DNA from: Mesostigma viride
Taxonomy: Eukaryota; Streptophyta; Mesostigmatophyceae; Mesostigmatales; Mesostigmataceae
DNA: 58,329 bases
Assembly (NCBI GenBank): GCA_009746045.1
Contig: RPFO01002238.1
Coordinates: 1 to 58,329 of the forward strand
Direction: 5' to 3'
Shown: positions 47,026 to 57,221 of the stretch, piece by piece
Layout: the number at the start of each line of letters is the position of its first letter
How positions within the stretch are numbered: position 1 is the stretch's first letter
Translations under genes and position numbers: made by a program
Notes under the pieces: generated by a model
What the model was told of the DNA's origin: nothing
Database searches by the model: none
The model's input: only the letters and a program-made list of their open reading frames with translations

Positions 47026-47409
47026 TCAGAACCCGTCGTCGTCCTCTAAGACCGGCGAGATGCGCGCGTCCTCGTCGGGGAGATCGTGGTCGGCGACGTA
47101 CTCGGTCCAGAACTTCCTTTTGTTCTCGGCGGTCGCGGGGAGGTTCGCGTCACGGAGATAGTCGTCCGTCAGCTTCTTGGCCATCTTGAGCGCCGACTTG
47201 TAGTCCCCCCCGATCATCTTGTGGACCCGCTTGCTGAACCCGACCCAGTCCTCGATCCGGTTGTACGCGTCCCTCCCCGCCTCCATCTTGGCGATCGGGA
47301 CGATGTGTTTGCGCTTGTTCTTCGTGAGGTCCGCCGACGTGAGACCGCCGGGGGTTTTCTGGGCGACGCCGTGGTAGACCTGGCGATAAGACCCCTCTCG
47401 CCGCTGCAT
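47026..47409 (-). CDS. Basic helical protein, function unknown
   Basis: 127 residues from the Met at 47409 (MQRREGSYRQVYHGVAQKTP). A longer in-frame extension to 47625 exists, but it is antisense to a better small membrane-protein ORF (47486-47650), so I prefer the shorter start. The protein is Lys/Arg-rich with helices (DYKSALKMAKKLTDDYLRDA) and ends in an acidic EDDDGF tail, like the tail of the 262-residue protein at 38886 (EDDGF). The shared terminus is curious but short. Not recognised. Confidence 0.55.
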   Translation of the reverse strand: MQRREGSYRQVYHGVAQKTPGGLTSADLTKNKRKHIVPIAKMEAGRDAYNRIEDWVGFSKRVHKMIGGDYKSALKMAKKLTDDYLRDANLPATAENKRKFWTEYVADHDLPDEDARISPVLEDDDGF

Positions 47410-47485
47410 CCTTACCCACGTTCCTCCATTTTTTTCCGCGCGTCTTGGACGCGAGCGAAAATGTGTCCGCCCCTCCCGCGAGACC

Positions 47486-47650
47486 ATGTACATCTTCTTG
47501 GCGGTCTCTCTGGGGATGACCCTGTACATGGTGTGGAGGTACGCGGTGTACGGCCCGAACCGAGCCGAGGAGTGGATGGACGAGGAGGCGGATCCGGAAG
47601 CGGCCCTCGTCTCGGACATGGACATGTCCGAGTCGTCAGGAGACGAGTAG
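47486..47650 (+). CDS. 54-residue membrane protein with acidic tail
   Basis: ATG at 47486, TAG at 47648-47650. One hydrophobic helix at the start (MYIFLAVSLGMTLYMVWRYA), then a Glu/Asp-rich tail (EEWMDEEADPEAA, ESSGDE). A typical small type-III membrane protein layout of virion inner membranes. The 3' end overlaps the convergent DDE gene by 15 bp. The minus-strand frame opposite lacks such pattern. Confidence 0.5.
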   Translation: MYIFLAVSLGMTLYMVWRYAVYGPNRAEEWMDEEADPEAALVSDMDMSESSGDE

Positions 47651-50600
47651 CCTCGTGTACGCCTCGGGCAAGCGATCCGCCTCCTCGTCCGTCAAGGGCT
47701 TTACGCCCTTGAGCTCCCTCTCGGACGCCCGGAGCATCGCCAGCGGGTCCGCCCCTCCTCGGACGAACTGCAACAGGAACTTGTCGCGACGGGCGTCGCC
47801 CGCGTTCCATAGCCGCCGCCTCTCTTCGTCCGCCTGCGCCCCCTTGCTCTTCCTGTCTTCGGCCCTCTTGGCCACGAGTGCCTTCCGCGCGTTCTCGTTC
47901 TCGTCCATGGCGCGACGAGCCCTTTCCGCGGCGAGGACACGTCTCTCTGTCCTGTCCCTCACCCGATTTACCGTTACGTACTTGACATTCGGGTCGCCGG
48001 GGACGGTCACGCCGATCCAGGGGTTGTGCACGGCGCCGAGGGCCGGGGCCGAGACGACCACGGCCTCGACCCAATCGTCGCGGCCCATGAGACGGACCTC
48101 GACCTCGTCGCGGTCATGGTAGTCGGACGCCTGCTTCCGCTTGCACTTGACGATCTTGGCGCCGACGCGGATGTCCGCGTCCTGCGTCCACACTTCGCGG
48201 ACGTGCCCGCTCTCCGCGTTTTTCTCCGTTTCGCACGTCCTCCGGACCGGGACGCGGAAGTCCATTCCCTGTCGTCCCGCCTTGCCCGGATACGCGTCCG
48301 TGATCGGCGCGGCGTTGGTGTAGTCGCGATACGTGAGCGATCGACCGACGCTCGACTCCGTCCGCGGTTCCTCGGACGGGTCTTCGTACTCTCGACCGAC
48401 GCGCGACTCCTTCTGCCGTTCCTTGGACGGGTCTTCGTACTTTCCGTCCACGAACTGGGCCATGCACCCTCGACGGACGGGGAGCAGGACATCGGCAGCG
48501 CTCCACGCGCTCACCTCTTGTATGGTCTCGGCGTCCTCCTTGGCCTTGTCGAGGACCACGGGAACGACGTTCTTCTCCACGCTCCTGTACCCCGAACACA
48601 GCATGTAGTTCTTGATCGCGTGCGGCCGGATGAGCGCGTGGAAGGCGTTGATGATGACGTACGAGAGGTTGAGTCGCGTGCGGCCGACCCGGGCCGATTC
48701 GCGCCGGATGAAATGTTTCGCGGTGTTGAACGCCAACTCGATGGGGTTGAATTCGGGAGAAAACGGAGGAAGGAACACCAACGCCGGCTTGCGCTCCTTG
48801 AAGCGTTTGAACGTCGGCGGATGCAGGAGCGCGTCGCCGGCTCCCCGCTTCCGTAGCAGCAGGGCGAACTCGCTCATCTCTCCGTCGGGGTAGACCCGAT
48901 TCTCCTCCAGATCCTTGTTCTTCTGCCGCTGTTCGTTCGCCGGCTTTGCGTGGACGGAAGCGCCGTCCATGATGATCGTCTTTCCTTGCACGAAGCCGTC
49001 CGGGAGCGACTCCAGAAACCACTTGAACACGGTTTTCGTGACCGGGAGCGGCGGCGCGCCGGCGTACTTGTCGGAGAAATGCCGTCGAGCGATGTGGATG
49101 GGCAGGACCTCCGTCCTCGAGACCCCCGACTTGGTACGGAAATGCGTCAACACGTCTTTCGCCAAGACGTGTCCTCGGAAATCGGGATCGATCTTGGGGG
49201 GTATCCGTACACGTACGGCTCTTTCATGTCGCGCAGTTTGCCGTCCATCCAGTGCTCCTGTCCTTTGCAATGGTGGACGATGAACCAGATGTGAGTGGCC
49301 ACGTCGAGCGGCGTCATGGACGACGACATGCCCTGGATCGTCCAGTGGACGCTGAGAGCTCTGTAGATCGCGCGCGCGAGATTCGTCAGCCGCGCGGTCT
49401 TCTGCGCCCCGTCCGCTATCCGCAGCTTGCGGTTCACGTAGTCCCTGTCGAACATGGCCGAGTTGTCGGCGTCCGAGGAGAAGAAATCGTCCAATTCCTT
49501 GTGCTTGCGATCATTTTCGTCATAAAACACGGCTTTAGGATATCTCGCAAACTCGCGTTCTGGAACACTTGCATCAACTTCTCGACCATCAGCTGCGAAC
49601 CCGACTTCTCGTCCTCGTCGTCGTGGGACTTGTCGGCGTTGCCCGTTTCCGGGTACGTCAGCATCGACGCGCGGGCGGCCTCTTCCGTCTCCTTCAACAT
49701 GCCATTGACCTTGATGTCGTCGTTCCCGCCCCGCAGCAAGGGGGTCACGTTCTTGAACATGACGCCGGGCGGGAAATCCTTCGCGAATTCCGCAAGCGAC
49801 GTCGGATCCGAGATCTCGTCACCGTAGATCCTCTGCTTGACAGGGTAGTTGTGGCGGCGGATATAATGCATCATCACGAAATCGTGCGCGGCGAGACGGA
49901 TCACGAACTCGAGTTTGTCCTCCGGCGAGGGCAGCGTCGTGACCGTCGCAAGATAGTCCGCGATCGTCGAACGTTCCTCGCCCCGTCGCGCGTTCCAGCC
50001 CGGCAGAAAGGACCAGAACGTGTCCCTCATCGCGCCGCTGCTCACGGCGTCCGGGAGCATGACCGCGTCTTGTCCCGACTTCTTCCACAGCTGCTCGACC
50101 TCGGGGAGGAACCCCACCTGTCCGGCCACCTGGTTCACCCTCGTCGGGAAAACGTCGGCGTATCTCCCCTCCACGATGACCTGACGAAAGTCCTGCCGCA
50201 ACGAAAGGGGAGTGTACGGAGGCGGAGGAGGCTCCTGCGCCTTCTTCGACTCCTTCCGCCTCACGAGACGGGCCTTCACTTTGAACAGGCTGATGTCGTG
50301 GAACGGCACGGGGTCGAAGAGGCGGATGTAGCCCCCCACCAACATCATGATGCCTTCCCACCACACCTGTCCTCGCAAGACGTCCGCGACCTCGCGTTCT
50401 TGCGCGGTGTTGCAGGGGTTTTGGTTGGTGATGCGGCCCGGCAGCGGCGGCAGGATGCGCAAGAAGAAGGCCACGCGCGGGAGGTGCGGAGGTTTCTCCT
50501 CGGACGGCCATCTCATGGCCGCCAGCACCGTCGTCTTCGAGAACCTCTGTTCGATCCTGCGCAGAGGCGCGTGTTTCCCGGGCATGGTCCACCCCTTGGT

Positions 50601-50660
50601 GGGCGCCAGGTTCATGACCACGTGGAACTCGTCGATGAACACGCAATCTTCCGCGTAGAG
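47636..50660 (-). pseudogene. Large DDE transposase-like gene, broken at both levels
   Basis: A minus-strand gene in three frames whose 5' end is cut off by element III. The first visible part contains CVFIDEFHVVMNLAPTKGWT, which matches the first catalytic Asp region of IS630/Tc1-type transposases. About 560 residues later come the second Asp (TIIMDGASVHAKP) and, 76 residues after it, the Glu in FLPPFSPEFNPIELAFN. Frameshifts lie near 49530 and near 49200 (CCCCCC run). The usual Tc1/IS630 spacings are about 90-100 and 34-35, so both intervals carry insertions. A charged coiled-coil-like C-terminal domain follows. If it is a viral gene it may be a domesticated DDE endonuclease; if mobile, I cannot see its ends. 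Confidence 0.7.
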
Positions 50661-50785
50661 AGTTAGCATATTGGTGATGCAATATGCTAAGCATATCATA
50701 CTTGAAGTGGCTTTCCAACGCCGTGCTAGACGCCTCATTTGGACAAGGAACTTGAGAGTTATCAAGTCCCGAAGTAATGCCGCCG
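50661..50785 (+). repeat. Left terminal repeat of element III
   Basis: 125 bp beginning with AGTTAG and an 11-bp-arm hairpin (ttagcatattg ... caatatgctaa, 50663-50690). The right copy (58184-58309) differs by one inserted C and one G-to-A change in what I could compare. Confidence 0.8.
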
Positions 50786-51431
50786 GACGCTACAGCAGTA
50801 CCAGGACTAAGGACACGTGAGGGACAGGGCACGTGGCAGTGTTGGGTGAACCATCACACGTTACGTGTCACAGGACCGACTGTCACTAGGAGGTACTGTG
50901 GTCAATATTGGTTGATGGTACCAAGAATGTCACAGGACTTCAGGACTGGCAGTCCTGCAGGCCTGGGATGGACGGGTACTTGTCATGACGGATAAATCCA
51001 GAGCGTTACTGTCATTCATGGAAGGACAGACGTCCTGGATTGATGCAACCAAGGAAATTGACAGTGGCGGACCTGCCAAGGCGTGCAAGGCCTGGCAGCA
51101 ATGGTGAGACCTAGAAAGGCTCGGACACAGCAGTGGCCAAGCGTCTTTTCCCAACACCGTCCGTGGGTACTGCCGCCTCAGGCTAGTGACCACAGGGTAG
51201 TGAGGCAACTGTGGTAAAGGTTAAAAGCCGCTGGTTGAAACCATGGCTCCATTCATCACATCTTGGGAAGACCAGAAACTCACTGATCCGCGTTCATCTA
51301 AATCGTATTACAGTCTGGTCGACGGATATGTCGAATTCGGACTCTGAAGCTAGGACAAACACCTTTGCGCGTGCAGCAACGGTAGCGGCGTCCAGTCCAG
51401 TACCCGCAGGAGGGCACGAGGACTCGGGGAA
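50786..51431 (+). other. Element III 5' untranslated region
   Basis: About 645 bp with no credible gene. A 21-bp stretch, gggaagaccagaaactcactg (51266-51286), recurs with one change near 57847-57867 in the 3' noncoding region, which might mark remnants of longer LTRs. Confidence 0.4.
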
Positions 51432-52292
51432 GTGCGCCGAAATATTCGTGCGGTGTCGGCACCGGGCGAGTACGTCCGAGGAGCAGCCGAGCAGCTGCTG
51501 AGATTTCGCGAGGACCTCGCGGAAATCATCAGAAGGCTGCCAGCGTCTTGGCGGGCTGGCCACACAAACGCATTCGCGTTTGAGCAGGTGGTCACTCTGC
51601 TTTTGCAGATAATTGCCATAAGCCTCGGGGGTGCCCGAGAGATAAACGACCTTGTCGCCAATCTCCGCCTTGGGGACGACTACACCGGCGTGCCAAACGT
51701 GGTGCAGGTCGCCCGGGACAGGCGGGAGGCCATCGTTCGTGGCAGTACGCAGGCGTTGGTGGCAGAGTGCCAGAATCTGGCGCACTCTGTCTTAGAGTTG
51801 ACCAGAGGCGCTGCTGATCGTGTCTTCATTACTCTTAATCCCTTCTCCATCTACACTAGTCGGGATACTCCACATTCTCGCCGAGAGTTAAACCAGCTAA
51901 GTTTGACTGTCGACGTGGTTGGCGGTCGAGAGGTCTCAGCCGACGACGCCTTCTACGACTTCGTAGATCAGCCAGCAGGGGCGGTAGTACAGCCGGCCCA
52001 GAGGCGTCACGAGGGCGACGGCTCTCAGGAGGGCCGTGAGCAGGCGCAGCGGGACGAGCTTAATCGCTACCACATTGACGACAACGTTGGTTTAGGTGAG
52101 GCCCATTTGTTGAGGTGGGGGCGTTCTCGCTGGATACGTGATTACGCGTATGGTTTGAGGCTTCCGGTGGTTATTAGGCCTGTGCCTACTCACGACGACC
52201 AGGGGCAGCCATTGAATCCGGTGGAGGGACCGTTCCACGAGCCAGCACCTGCACCGGTTGCAGGAGAAGCTTCGTCTGAAAACGAGGCTTGA
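51432..52292 (+). CDS. Element III gag-like ORF 1
   Basis: 286 codons. Helical region (QLLRFREDLAEIIRRLPASW, VTLLLQIIAISLGGAREIND) followed by Pro/Glu-rich sequence. Similar in placement and helical style to the capsid-like region of element I gag (about 17000-17400). The upstream part of the frame is broken. Assigned to gag by position. Confidence 0.45.
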   Translation: MRRNIRAVSAPGEYVRGAAEQLLRFREDLAEIIRRLPASWRAGHTNAFAFEQVVTLLLQIIAISLGGAREINDLVANLRLGDDYTGVPNVVQVARDRREAIVRGSTQALVAECQNLAHSVLELTRGAADRVFITLNPFSIYTSRDTPHSRRELNQLSLTVDVVGGREVSADDAFYDFVDQPAGAVVQPAQRRHEGDGSQEGREQAQRDELNRYHIDDNVGLGEAHLLRWGRSRWIRDYAYGLRLPVVIRPVPTHDDQGQPLNPVEGPFHEPAPAPVAGEASSENEA

Positions 52293-52361
52293 GGGGGTGG
52301 AGGATAGGTGGAGAGTTTGCTGTTTTCTTGTTGCAAAGTTGGTCGCAGCCATTGTATATAA

Positions 52362-52827
52362 TGCCTAGGAGGGCAAGCCGGGGTGCGGCGACATTCGAGG
52401 AGCAACGGGAGCGAACGGCAGAGGAGGACATCGCCAGAGAGGAAGGGGAGGCGATGGAGGAGAGGGGCGTGGAGGCGCCAGCTGGGCAACCTATCCCAGA
52501 GATGGACCCCAGGCCGGGAGAACACACAAGCGGTGGCGTGATGGGCAAGCTGAGGCGGAGAAAGTCAAGCGTGCCAGGCGACCTACGGATGCAGTGGTGC
52601 TCACAACGCCTGGTGAGGAGGACGCCATCGTCACCCCAGGTGTGCGTGCTGCAAAGCAAGCTGCTGTTCACGATAGGGTGTCTGGTATGTTGCCCGAGCG
52701 TTTGGAGGCTAGGATTGACCCTCCCCAGGCACCACCAGTGCGTGTGGGGAGTGTGTTGCCTGGCACCCGTCCATTTTCTGATGCTGTGACAGTCATGAAT
52801 GGGCAGAAAGCGCTCAACCCTCCCTGA
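52362..52827 (+). pseudogene. Element III gag middle part, frameshifted
   Basis: Starts MPRRASRGAATFEEQRERTA in one frame and changes frame near 52590 into TTPGEEDAIVTPGVRAAKQA... which ends at 52827. The text then continues in another frame into the next ORF (LKQDNLDKWLDDMKLVV). Together a decayed gag middle section. Confidence 0.45.
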
Positions 52828-52859
52828 AGCAAGACAACCTGGATAAATGGCTTGATGAC

Positions 52860-53684
52860 ATGAAGCTAGTTGTGGGCTCTGTCGCAGCAGGTGTGGATAT
52901 TGTCAGGGTGTTTCACTCTTCCACCGCAAACAAGGGGTCGTCTGAAAGGGTCAATGACATGGCTAGGCATGCTCTGAAGGAGGGGCACACTTGGCTGCAG
53001 TTCCTGGATGACATCAAGGAGGAGTTTTCTGACAGGGTTCACAATCTCACCATGGAAAAGAAGAGAGAATTTGATGAGTTTGAGATCAAGGGTGAGGTGG
53101 CTGCTGAGCTGGCCAGGTTTGAGTTGATCGTGGAGGCAGGCAAGAAGCAGGGCTTCAGTGTGACAGTCAGGGCAGCAGCAGACCACTTCTTTGATAAGAT
53201 GGGCTTGTCAGAGGAAGGTAGGGCTACTGCTAGGCAGCTCTGTGATCTCACTGATGGCACCTGGGGGGCTCTGAAGCGTGTGATACTAAACTTCAGGACC
53301 CGGGTCCCTACCTGCAAGGGTATCAGTTCTCAGGGAGGGTCAGCGTCTCAGGCTAGCCAGGGCAAGAACCGTACCCCATCTGGGACACGGTATGGTAGCA
53401 GGAGAAGGAAGCAGGCCCAGAAGGAGCAGAACCAGGGTGGTGGAGGAGGTCAGCAGGGGAACCAGAATCAGGGGAACCAGTCTGGCAACCGTAACAGCCA
53501 TCAGCAGGGTAAGGGTGGTGGCCAGGGGCAGAATAACAATCAGGCCTCAGGCAACCAGAACAAGCAGGACAGCAAGGCCCCAGGGGGAGGGTCTGGCAAG
53601 AGCAAGTGTTTTGCTTGTGGCAAGGAAGGTCACTGGAAGAGGGATTGCCCAAACAAGAAGAAGGGGCAGTCTGATCAGAAGTGA
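52860..53684 (+). CDS. Element III gag with zinc knuckle
   Basis: 274 codons. The N-terminal two thirds are helical (MARHALKEGHTWLQFLDDIK, ELARFELIVEAGKKQGFSVT), followed by a Gln/Gly/Asn-rich linker and the CCHC zinc knuckle CFACGKEGHWKRDCPNKKK, which binds RNA during packaging. The stop is immediately followed by the integrase frame, which in the intact parent probably formed one polyprotein. Confidence 0.75.
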   Translation: MKLVVGSVAAGVDIVRVFHSSTANKGSSERVNDMARHALKEGHTWLQFLDDIKEEFSDRVHNLTMEKKREFDEFEIKGEVAAELARFELIVEAGKKQGFSVTVRAAADHFFDKMGLSEEGRATARQLCDLTDGTWGALKRVILNFRTRVPTCKGISSQGGSASQASQGKNRTPSGTRYGSRRRKQAQKEQNQGGGGGQQGNQNQGNQSGNRNSHQQGKGGGQGQNNNQASGNQNKQDSKAPGGGSGKSKCFACGKEGHWKRDCPNKKKGQSDQK

Positions 53685-53687
53685 CTA

Positions 53688-54656
53688 GTGAAGCAGTCCC
53701 GTGTACATAGTGAGACACCCTGTGGGGACACAGCTTCACATGTAAATAAATCTGGGCAGGGTGCCACCTCTGATCAGCACCAGGGGTGTACTGATGTTCT
53801 CATTCCACAAGATTGCATGCATGCTGCAGCACAACAATCCCCTCAACTGTCAACAGGTGGAGGGTCCCCAGACAGGGTTGGCTCTGGGAGCCTAGATGCT
53901 CTGCTGGGAGGGTCTGCTGGGTCCTCTGGATCCAAGATGCAGAAGGTGGATGTTGCGTCCTCACACGCAGGGCCCGTCCAGGCGTCTTCCCAGGTGCGTA
54001 ATCTGGCTAGGCAACTGAGCTACACGGATGCTGGACGCAGGCTGCACAATATCTTTGGTCACACAGCCATGGCTGAGATGTTTGGTTGGAAGATTGGAGA
54101 TGAGCCACTGAGGGAAGCATGCAGGGCTGCAGCTGAGCAATGTGCTTGTAAGGAGAATGCTGCCAAGAAGCCAAGGTCCCATGCTAGGGAGCCTGCCAGG
54201 GAGAAGGGGGACATCCAGGTAGACGTCCAGCATATCAGGGGCTTATACATTTTGGTGGCAGTGGACAGATTTAGCAGGTACAGGCTGCTCCAGATTCTGC
54301 CAGATATGAAGGGGAATACCCTGCTGCTGGGCTTGCAGACTCTCTTACCAGGCTTTGGGGTGTACAAGACAGTACAGGCTGATATTCAGTTTGAGTGCCT
54401 ACTGTCACAGCAGGAGCAACTGCCATGCAAGCTGCTGGTCACGCCCAGGGAGAGCCATGGACAGCAAGGTGCTGTGGAGAGATCCATCAGGGAGGTCAAG
54501 ACCGTAGTGCTGGCAGAACCTAAGGTGCCACTGGTAGCATCTGCTTTGGAGAGGGCAGTGTGGACCAGGCAGGTGGAAGAACAGTTGAACCTCAGAATAA
54601 ACTACTATTATGACGGGGTGGCTGTCAATCCTGTAGCACTGCAGTTTGGATGCTAG
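53688..54656 (+). CDS. Element III integrase
   Basis: 322 codons. HHCC zinc part (LHNIFGH ... AAAEQCACKE), then the DDE core: candidate Asp in DIQVDVQHIRG or LVAVDRFSRY, second Asp in VQADIQFECL, and Glu in the family motif QQGAVERSIREVK. It directly follows the gag zinc knuckle, with no protease between. Ends by a frameshift into the next ORF. Confidence 0.75.
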   Translation: MKQSRVHSETPCGDTASHVNKSGQGATSDQHQGCTDVLIPQDCMHAAAQQSPQLSTGGGSPDRVGSGSLDALLGGSAGSSGSKMQKVDVASSHAGPVQASSQVRNLARQLSYTDAGRRLHNIFGHTAMAEMFGWKIGDEPLREACRAAAEQCACKENAAKKPRSHAREPAREKGDIQVDVQHIRGLYILVAVDRFSRYRLLQILPDMKGNTLLLGLQTLLPGFGVYKTVQADIQFECLLSQQEQLPCKLLVTPRESHGQQGAVERSIREVKTVVLAEPKVPLVASALERAVWTRQVEEQLNLRINYYYDGVAVNPVALQFGC

Positions 54657-55882
54657 CCCAGGAAGTGGTCCAGGCATGCTTGAGGAAAGCAGACAGGGTG
54701 TTTGCTCAGTTGAGACGCAAGGATAGGGGCTGGAATGTGCTGAGGCCTCAGGTGGGGCTGAAGGTCAGAATGTGGAAGGAGCCATCAATGCAGGGCAAGA
54801 GGGGCAAGTGGCAGAACGGGGTGGTGACCTGTGTGGAAGATGCCAATCGTTCCTGCCTTGTGGCCTTGGAGAGTAATCCCAGGCATGTTTACAGGTTGAG
54901 CTGGGCCAACGTCAAGGAACGCAAGCCACATGCAATCTGGCCTGCAGACGGGCCTGGACCCCAGTGTTGGCTGGAGGGCCAGGTTAAGGACCAGGTAGTT
55001 GATGTGCCTGTCACTGACGTGGGAGGTGGCTATCCCTCTGATGATGATGAGGTGCAGGAGGCAACTGCATCACCTGTGGTGGAGCCAACGGGGGCTGGGC
55101 CTGCACCAGGGTCCAAGAGGCCACTCATGGCAGACATTGTCCGGTCGCTCATGTTCAACAAGCACAAGGATCCCAAGGTATCTAAGTTGACTGAATGGGG
55201 TTCTTGCTGGGCTGCTACCCTAGAAGTGGATACTAACTCAGAGGTGTCTATCATCAGGGTGGAGGATGCTCAGGGCCTGAAGGTGAATAAGGCTGGCTGC
55301 AGGGCAGTGAGTGACTTTACGGGCACTGTAACAATGAAGATCCTAGGGGAAGTGACTGTGCCTATCCTGGGTGTCCCCACTGCGTTCTGTGTGGTGGAAG
55401 GGTACCAGGGGCCTGCCATTTTGGGCCAGAATTTCTTGTGCATGCCAGGAGTGACTCTGTCAGCAGATGAGCTTGCACTAGAAGGTCACGGCAGTTTGCC
55501 CCTCCAGAGATATCACTACTCCAAGGGTCTAGCTGTGGCAGTCAAGGCTGTGAAGGGGCAGCAGAGTGTGGGGCCTGAAGGCAAGGAGCCCATTGCTGAG
55601 GACTTGTTGATCATCCCAACCACCCTAGATCCACGGGACTTGGGGGTGCACAAGTACCAGATTGCTGGTCACAGTCCTATTTCCTGGCACCAGTTGGTAG
55701 AGTTGATGCAAAGCCCCAAGATGGCTAAGGCATGGATTCTAGGGTTTGTCTCCAGTGGGCATGACTGGATAGTGTCTAACTGTGCTGAGCCTGTGGATGA
55801 GTTGCCCAGGGAGCATCAGTTGCTAAGGCTCTTGTTTGTGCTCAAGCTGAAGGAGATAGACGGGTGCAGGTGCCACATGTGA
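54650..55882 (+). CDS. Element III integrase C-terminus and protease-like domain
   Basis: 410 codons: an integrase C-terminal chromatin/DNA-binding style part (VGLKVRMWKEPSMQGKRGKW), a linker, then a retropepsin-like unit with ATLEVDTNSEVSIIRVEDAQ and, 60 residues later, GPAILGQNFLCMPG (compare ILGxDFL). The canonical DTG/DSG triad reads DTN. The start of the RT region follows (LLRLLFVLKLKEIDG) before a frameshift near 55865. The same layout occurs in element I. Confidence 0.7.
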   Translation: MLAQEVVQACLRKADRVFAQLRRKDRGWNVLRPQVGLKVRMWKEPSMQGKRGKWQNGVVTCVEDANRSCLVALESNPRHVYRLSWANVKERKPHAIWPADGPGPQCWLEGQVKDQVVDVPVTDVGGGYPSDDDEVQEATASPVVEPTGAGPAPGSKRPLMADIVRSLMFNKHKDPKVSKLTEWGSCWAATLEVDTNSEVSIIRVEDAQGLKVNKAGCRAVSDFTGTVTMKILGEVTVPILGVPTAFCVVEGYQGPAILGQNFLCMPGVTLSADELALEGHGSLPLQRYHYSKGLAVAVKAVKGQQSVGPEGKEPIAEDLLIIPTTLDPRDLGVHKYQIAGHSPISWHQLVELMQSPKMAKAWILGFVSSGHDWIVSNCAEPVDELPREHQLLRLLFVLKLKEIDGCRCHM

Positions 55883-57221
55883 GGCCAGTTGTGACTGAGT
55901 ACCATGGCACGGGGGAGCTGACAGATGAGGAGTTGTATACGCCTGGGATGCTGCATGATACCTGGAGGATTGTTCTGTGTATATATCTGTCTTTCCTGGT
56001 CAAGGGCATTGCGTACAGCTCTGTGCTGATTGATTTCAAGAGGGCTTTTCTCAAGGTGATGTGGAGCAGGCCAAGGAGACGTGGCGTGATATCCCTCCCT
56101 TCTTTGTAACAGTGCCCAAGGTGTGGAGAGCAGAGATCAAGTCAAAATATCTCAGAATACTCAAGGGTTTGGAGGGTCTCAGGTCCAGCCCTATCATCTG
56201 GAGAAAGAGCCTGGAAAAGTTTCTGAAAACTCACTGTGGCTTTACTGTGTCTCCAGTTGATCCTTGCTTGTTCCAGAGTACTCATGAAGGGTTGCCTGTG
56301 TTTGCATCTCTGCATGGAGATGACCTGCACCTTTTAGGGCCTCCTGAGTGGGTGGATTCAGTACTGTCCAAGATCCAGAAGAGGTTTGAGTTAGGAAAGG
56401 TCCAGCACATGAAGCAGGATGAGCCCATGGTGTTTTGTGGAATGCAGGCCACGCTGATCAAGAGGGCAGGTACTTGGTTTATCAAGATGGAGGGTGGCAA
56501 CAACTATCCTCAGCAGATCATTGATGCCCTCCAGCAGCCCATTACCCAGGCCAGGTGTGCCACAATCAGGGGAATGTTGGCTTGGCTAGCTAGCATTTGT
56601 GCCCCAGATTTGTTGGTGCTGAGTAGGCTCACAGATGCTCAGCTGGTTGAGGTAGGGGCAGAGCAGGTGGTTGAGTCTGTCAGGAGCTCACCTCCACTCA
56701 TACTGGCAGCTGTGGACTTGTACAAACCACTCAACATGGTGCTTTTTGTGGACAGTTCCATGGACAGCAGGAAGGTGACGGATGTCAGGGGTAGGGCAGC
56801 AGCACTCATTACACTACAACAGGAGCACACTTCTCTGGTCAGCTGGTACAGTAGGTTACAGAACAGGGTGACGCCCAGCAGTGACATTGCTGAGTGCAGG
56901 GCAATATGTGAGGGGCTACACACTGCTCTTTACCTCAGGGAGTTATTCTACCAGCTCTGTCAGGTAGCTTCCTGTAGCTTGCAGCTGCACACACTGGTCA
57001 AGACAGACAGCATGGGCATGGTGCAGTTTGTGCACAGACAGCTCGCCAGGAGCAGGGATCTGGATTATTTGTTGCTGAAGGAGATGTCTTACCTTGCTCA
57101 TCTTGAACATGTGCCTGGTGTTGACAACCCAGCAGACGCCCTCACCAAGCTGGAGAGCAAGGCTGAGCTACAATACCCTGTGCTCAAAGGGCTCATGGAC
57201 CCCTTTTCTGGTGGGACTTGA
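55866..57221 (+). pseudogene. Element III reverse transcriptase and RNase H, frameshifted
   Basis: RT begins in one frame (VRPVVTEYHGTGELTDEELY, LIDFKRAFLK) and shifts near 56060 into the long frame ending at 57221. Motifs: LEGLRSSPIIWRKSLEKFLK, VDPCLFQS, the active site LHGDDLHLLGP, and FCGMQATL. RNase H follows with MVLFVDSSMDSR, DIAECRAI, VKTDSMGM and NPADALTK. As in element I the YVDD tyrosine and valine are replaced (HGDD), while both catalytic Asp remain. Confidence 0.8.

Noticed and set aside
47412-48074. Minus-strand Arg/Gly-rich ORF, and the N-terminal extension of the 47026-47409 gene to 47625
   Set aside because: The first is a shadow of the DDE gene C-terminus; the second is antisense to the small membrane-protein ORF, and its composition changes sharply at Met 47409.
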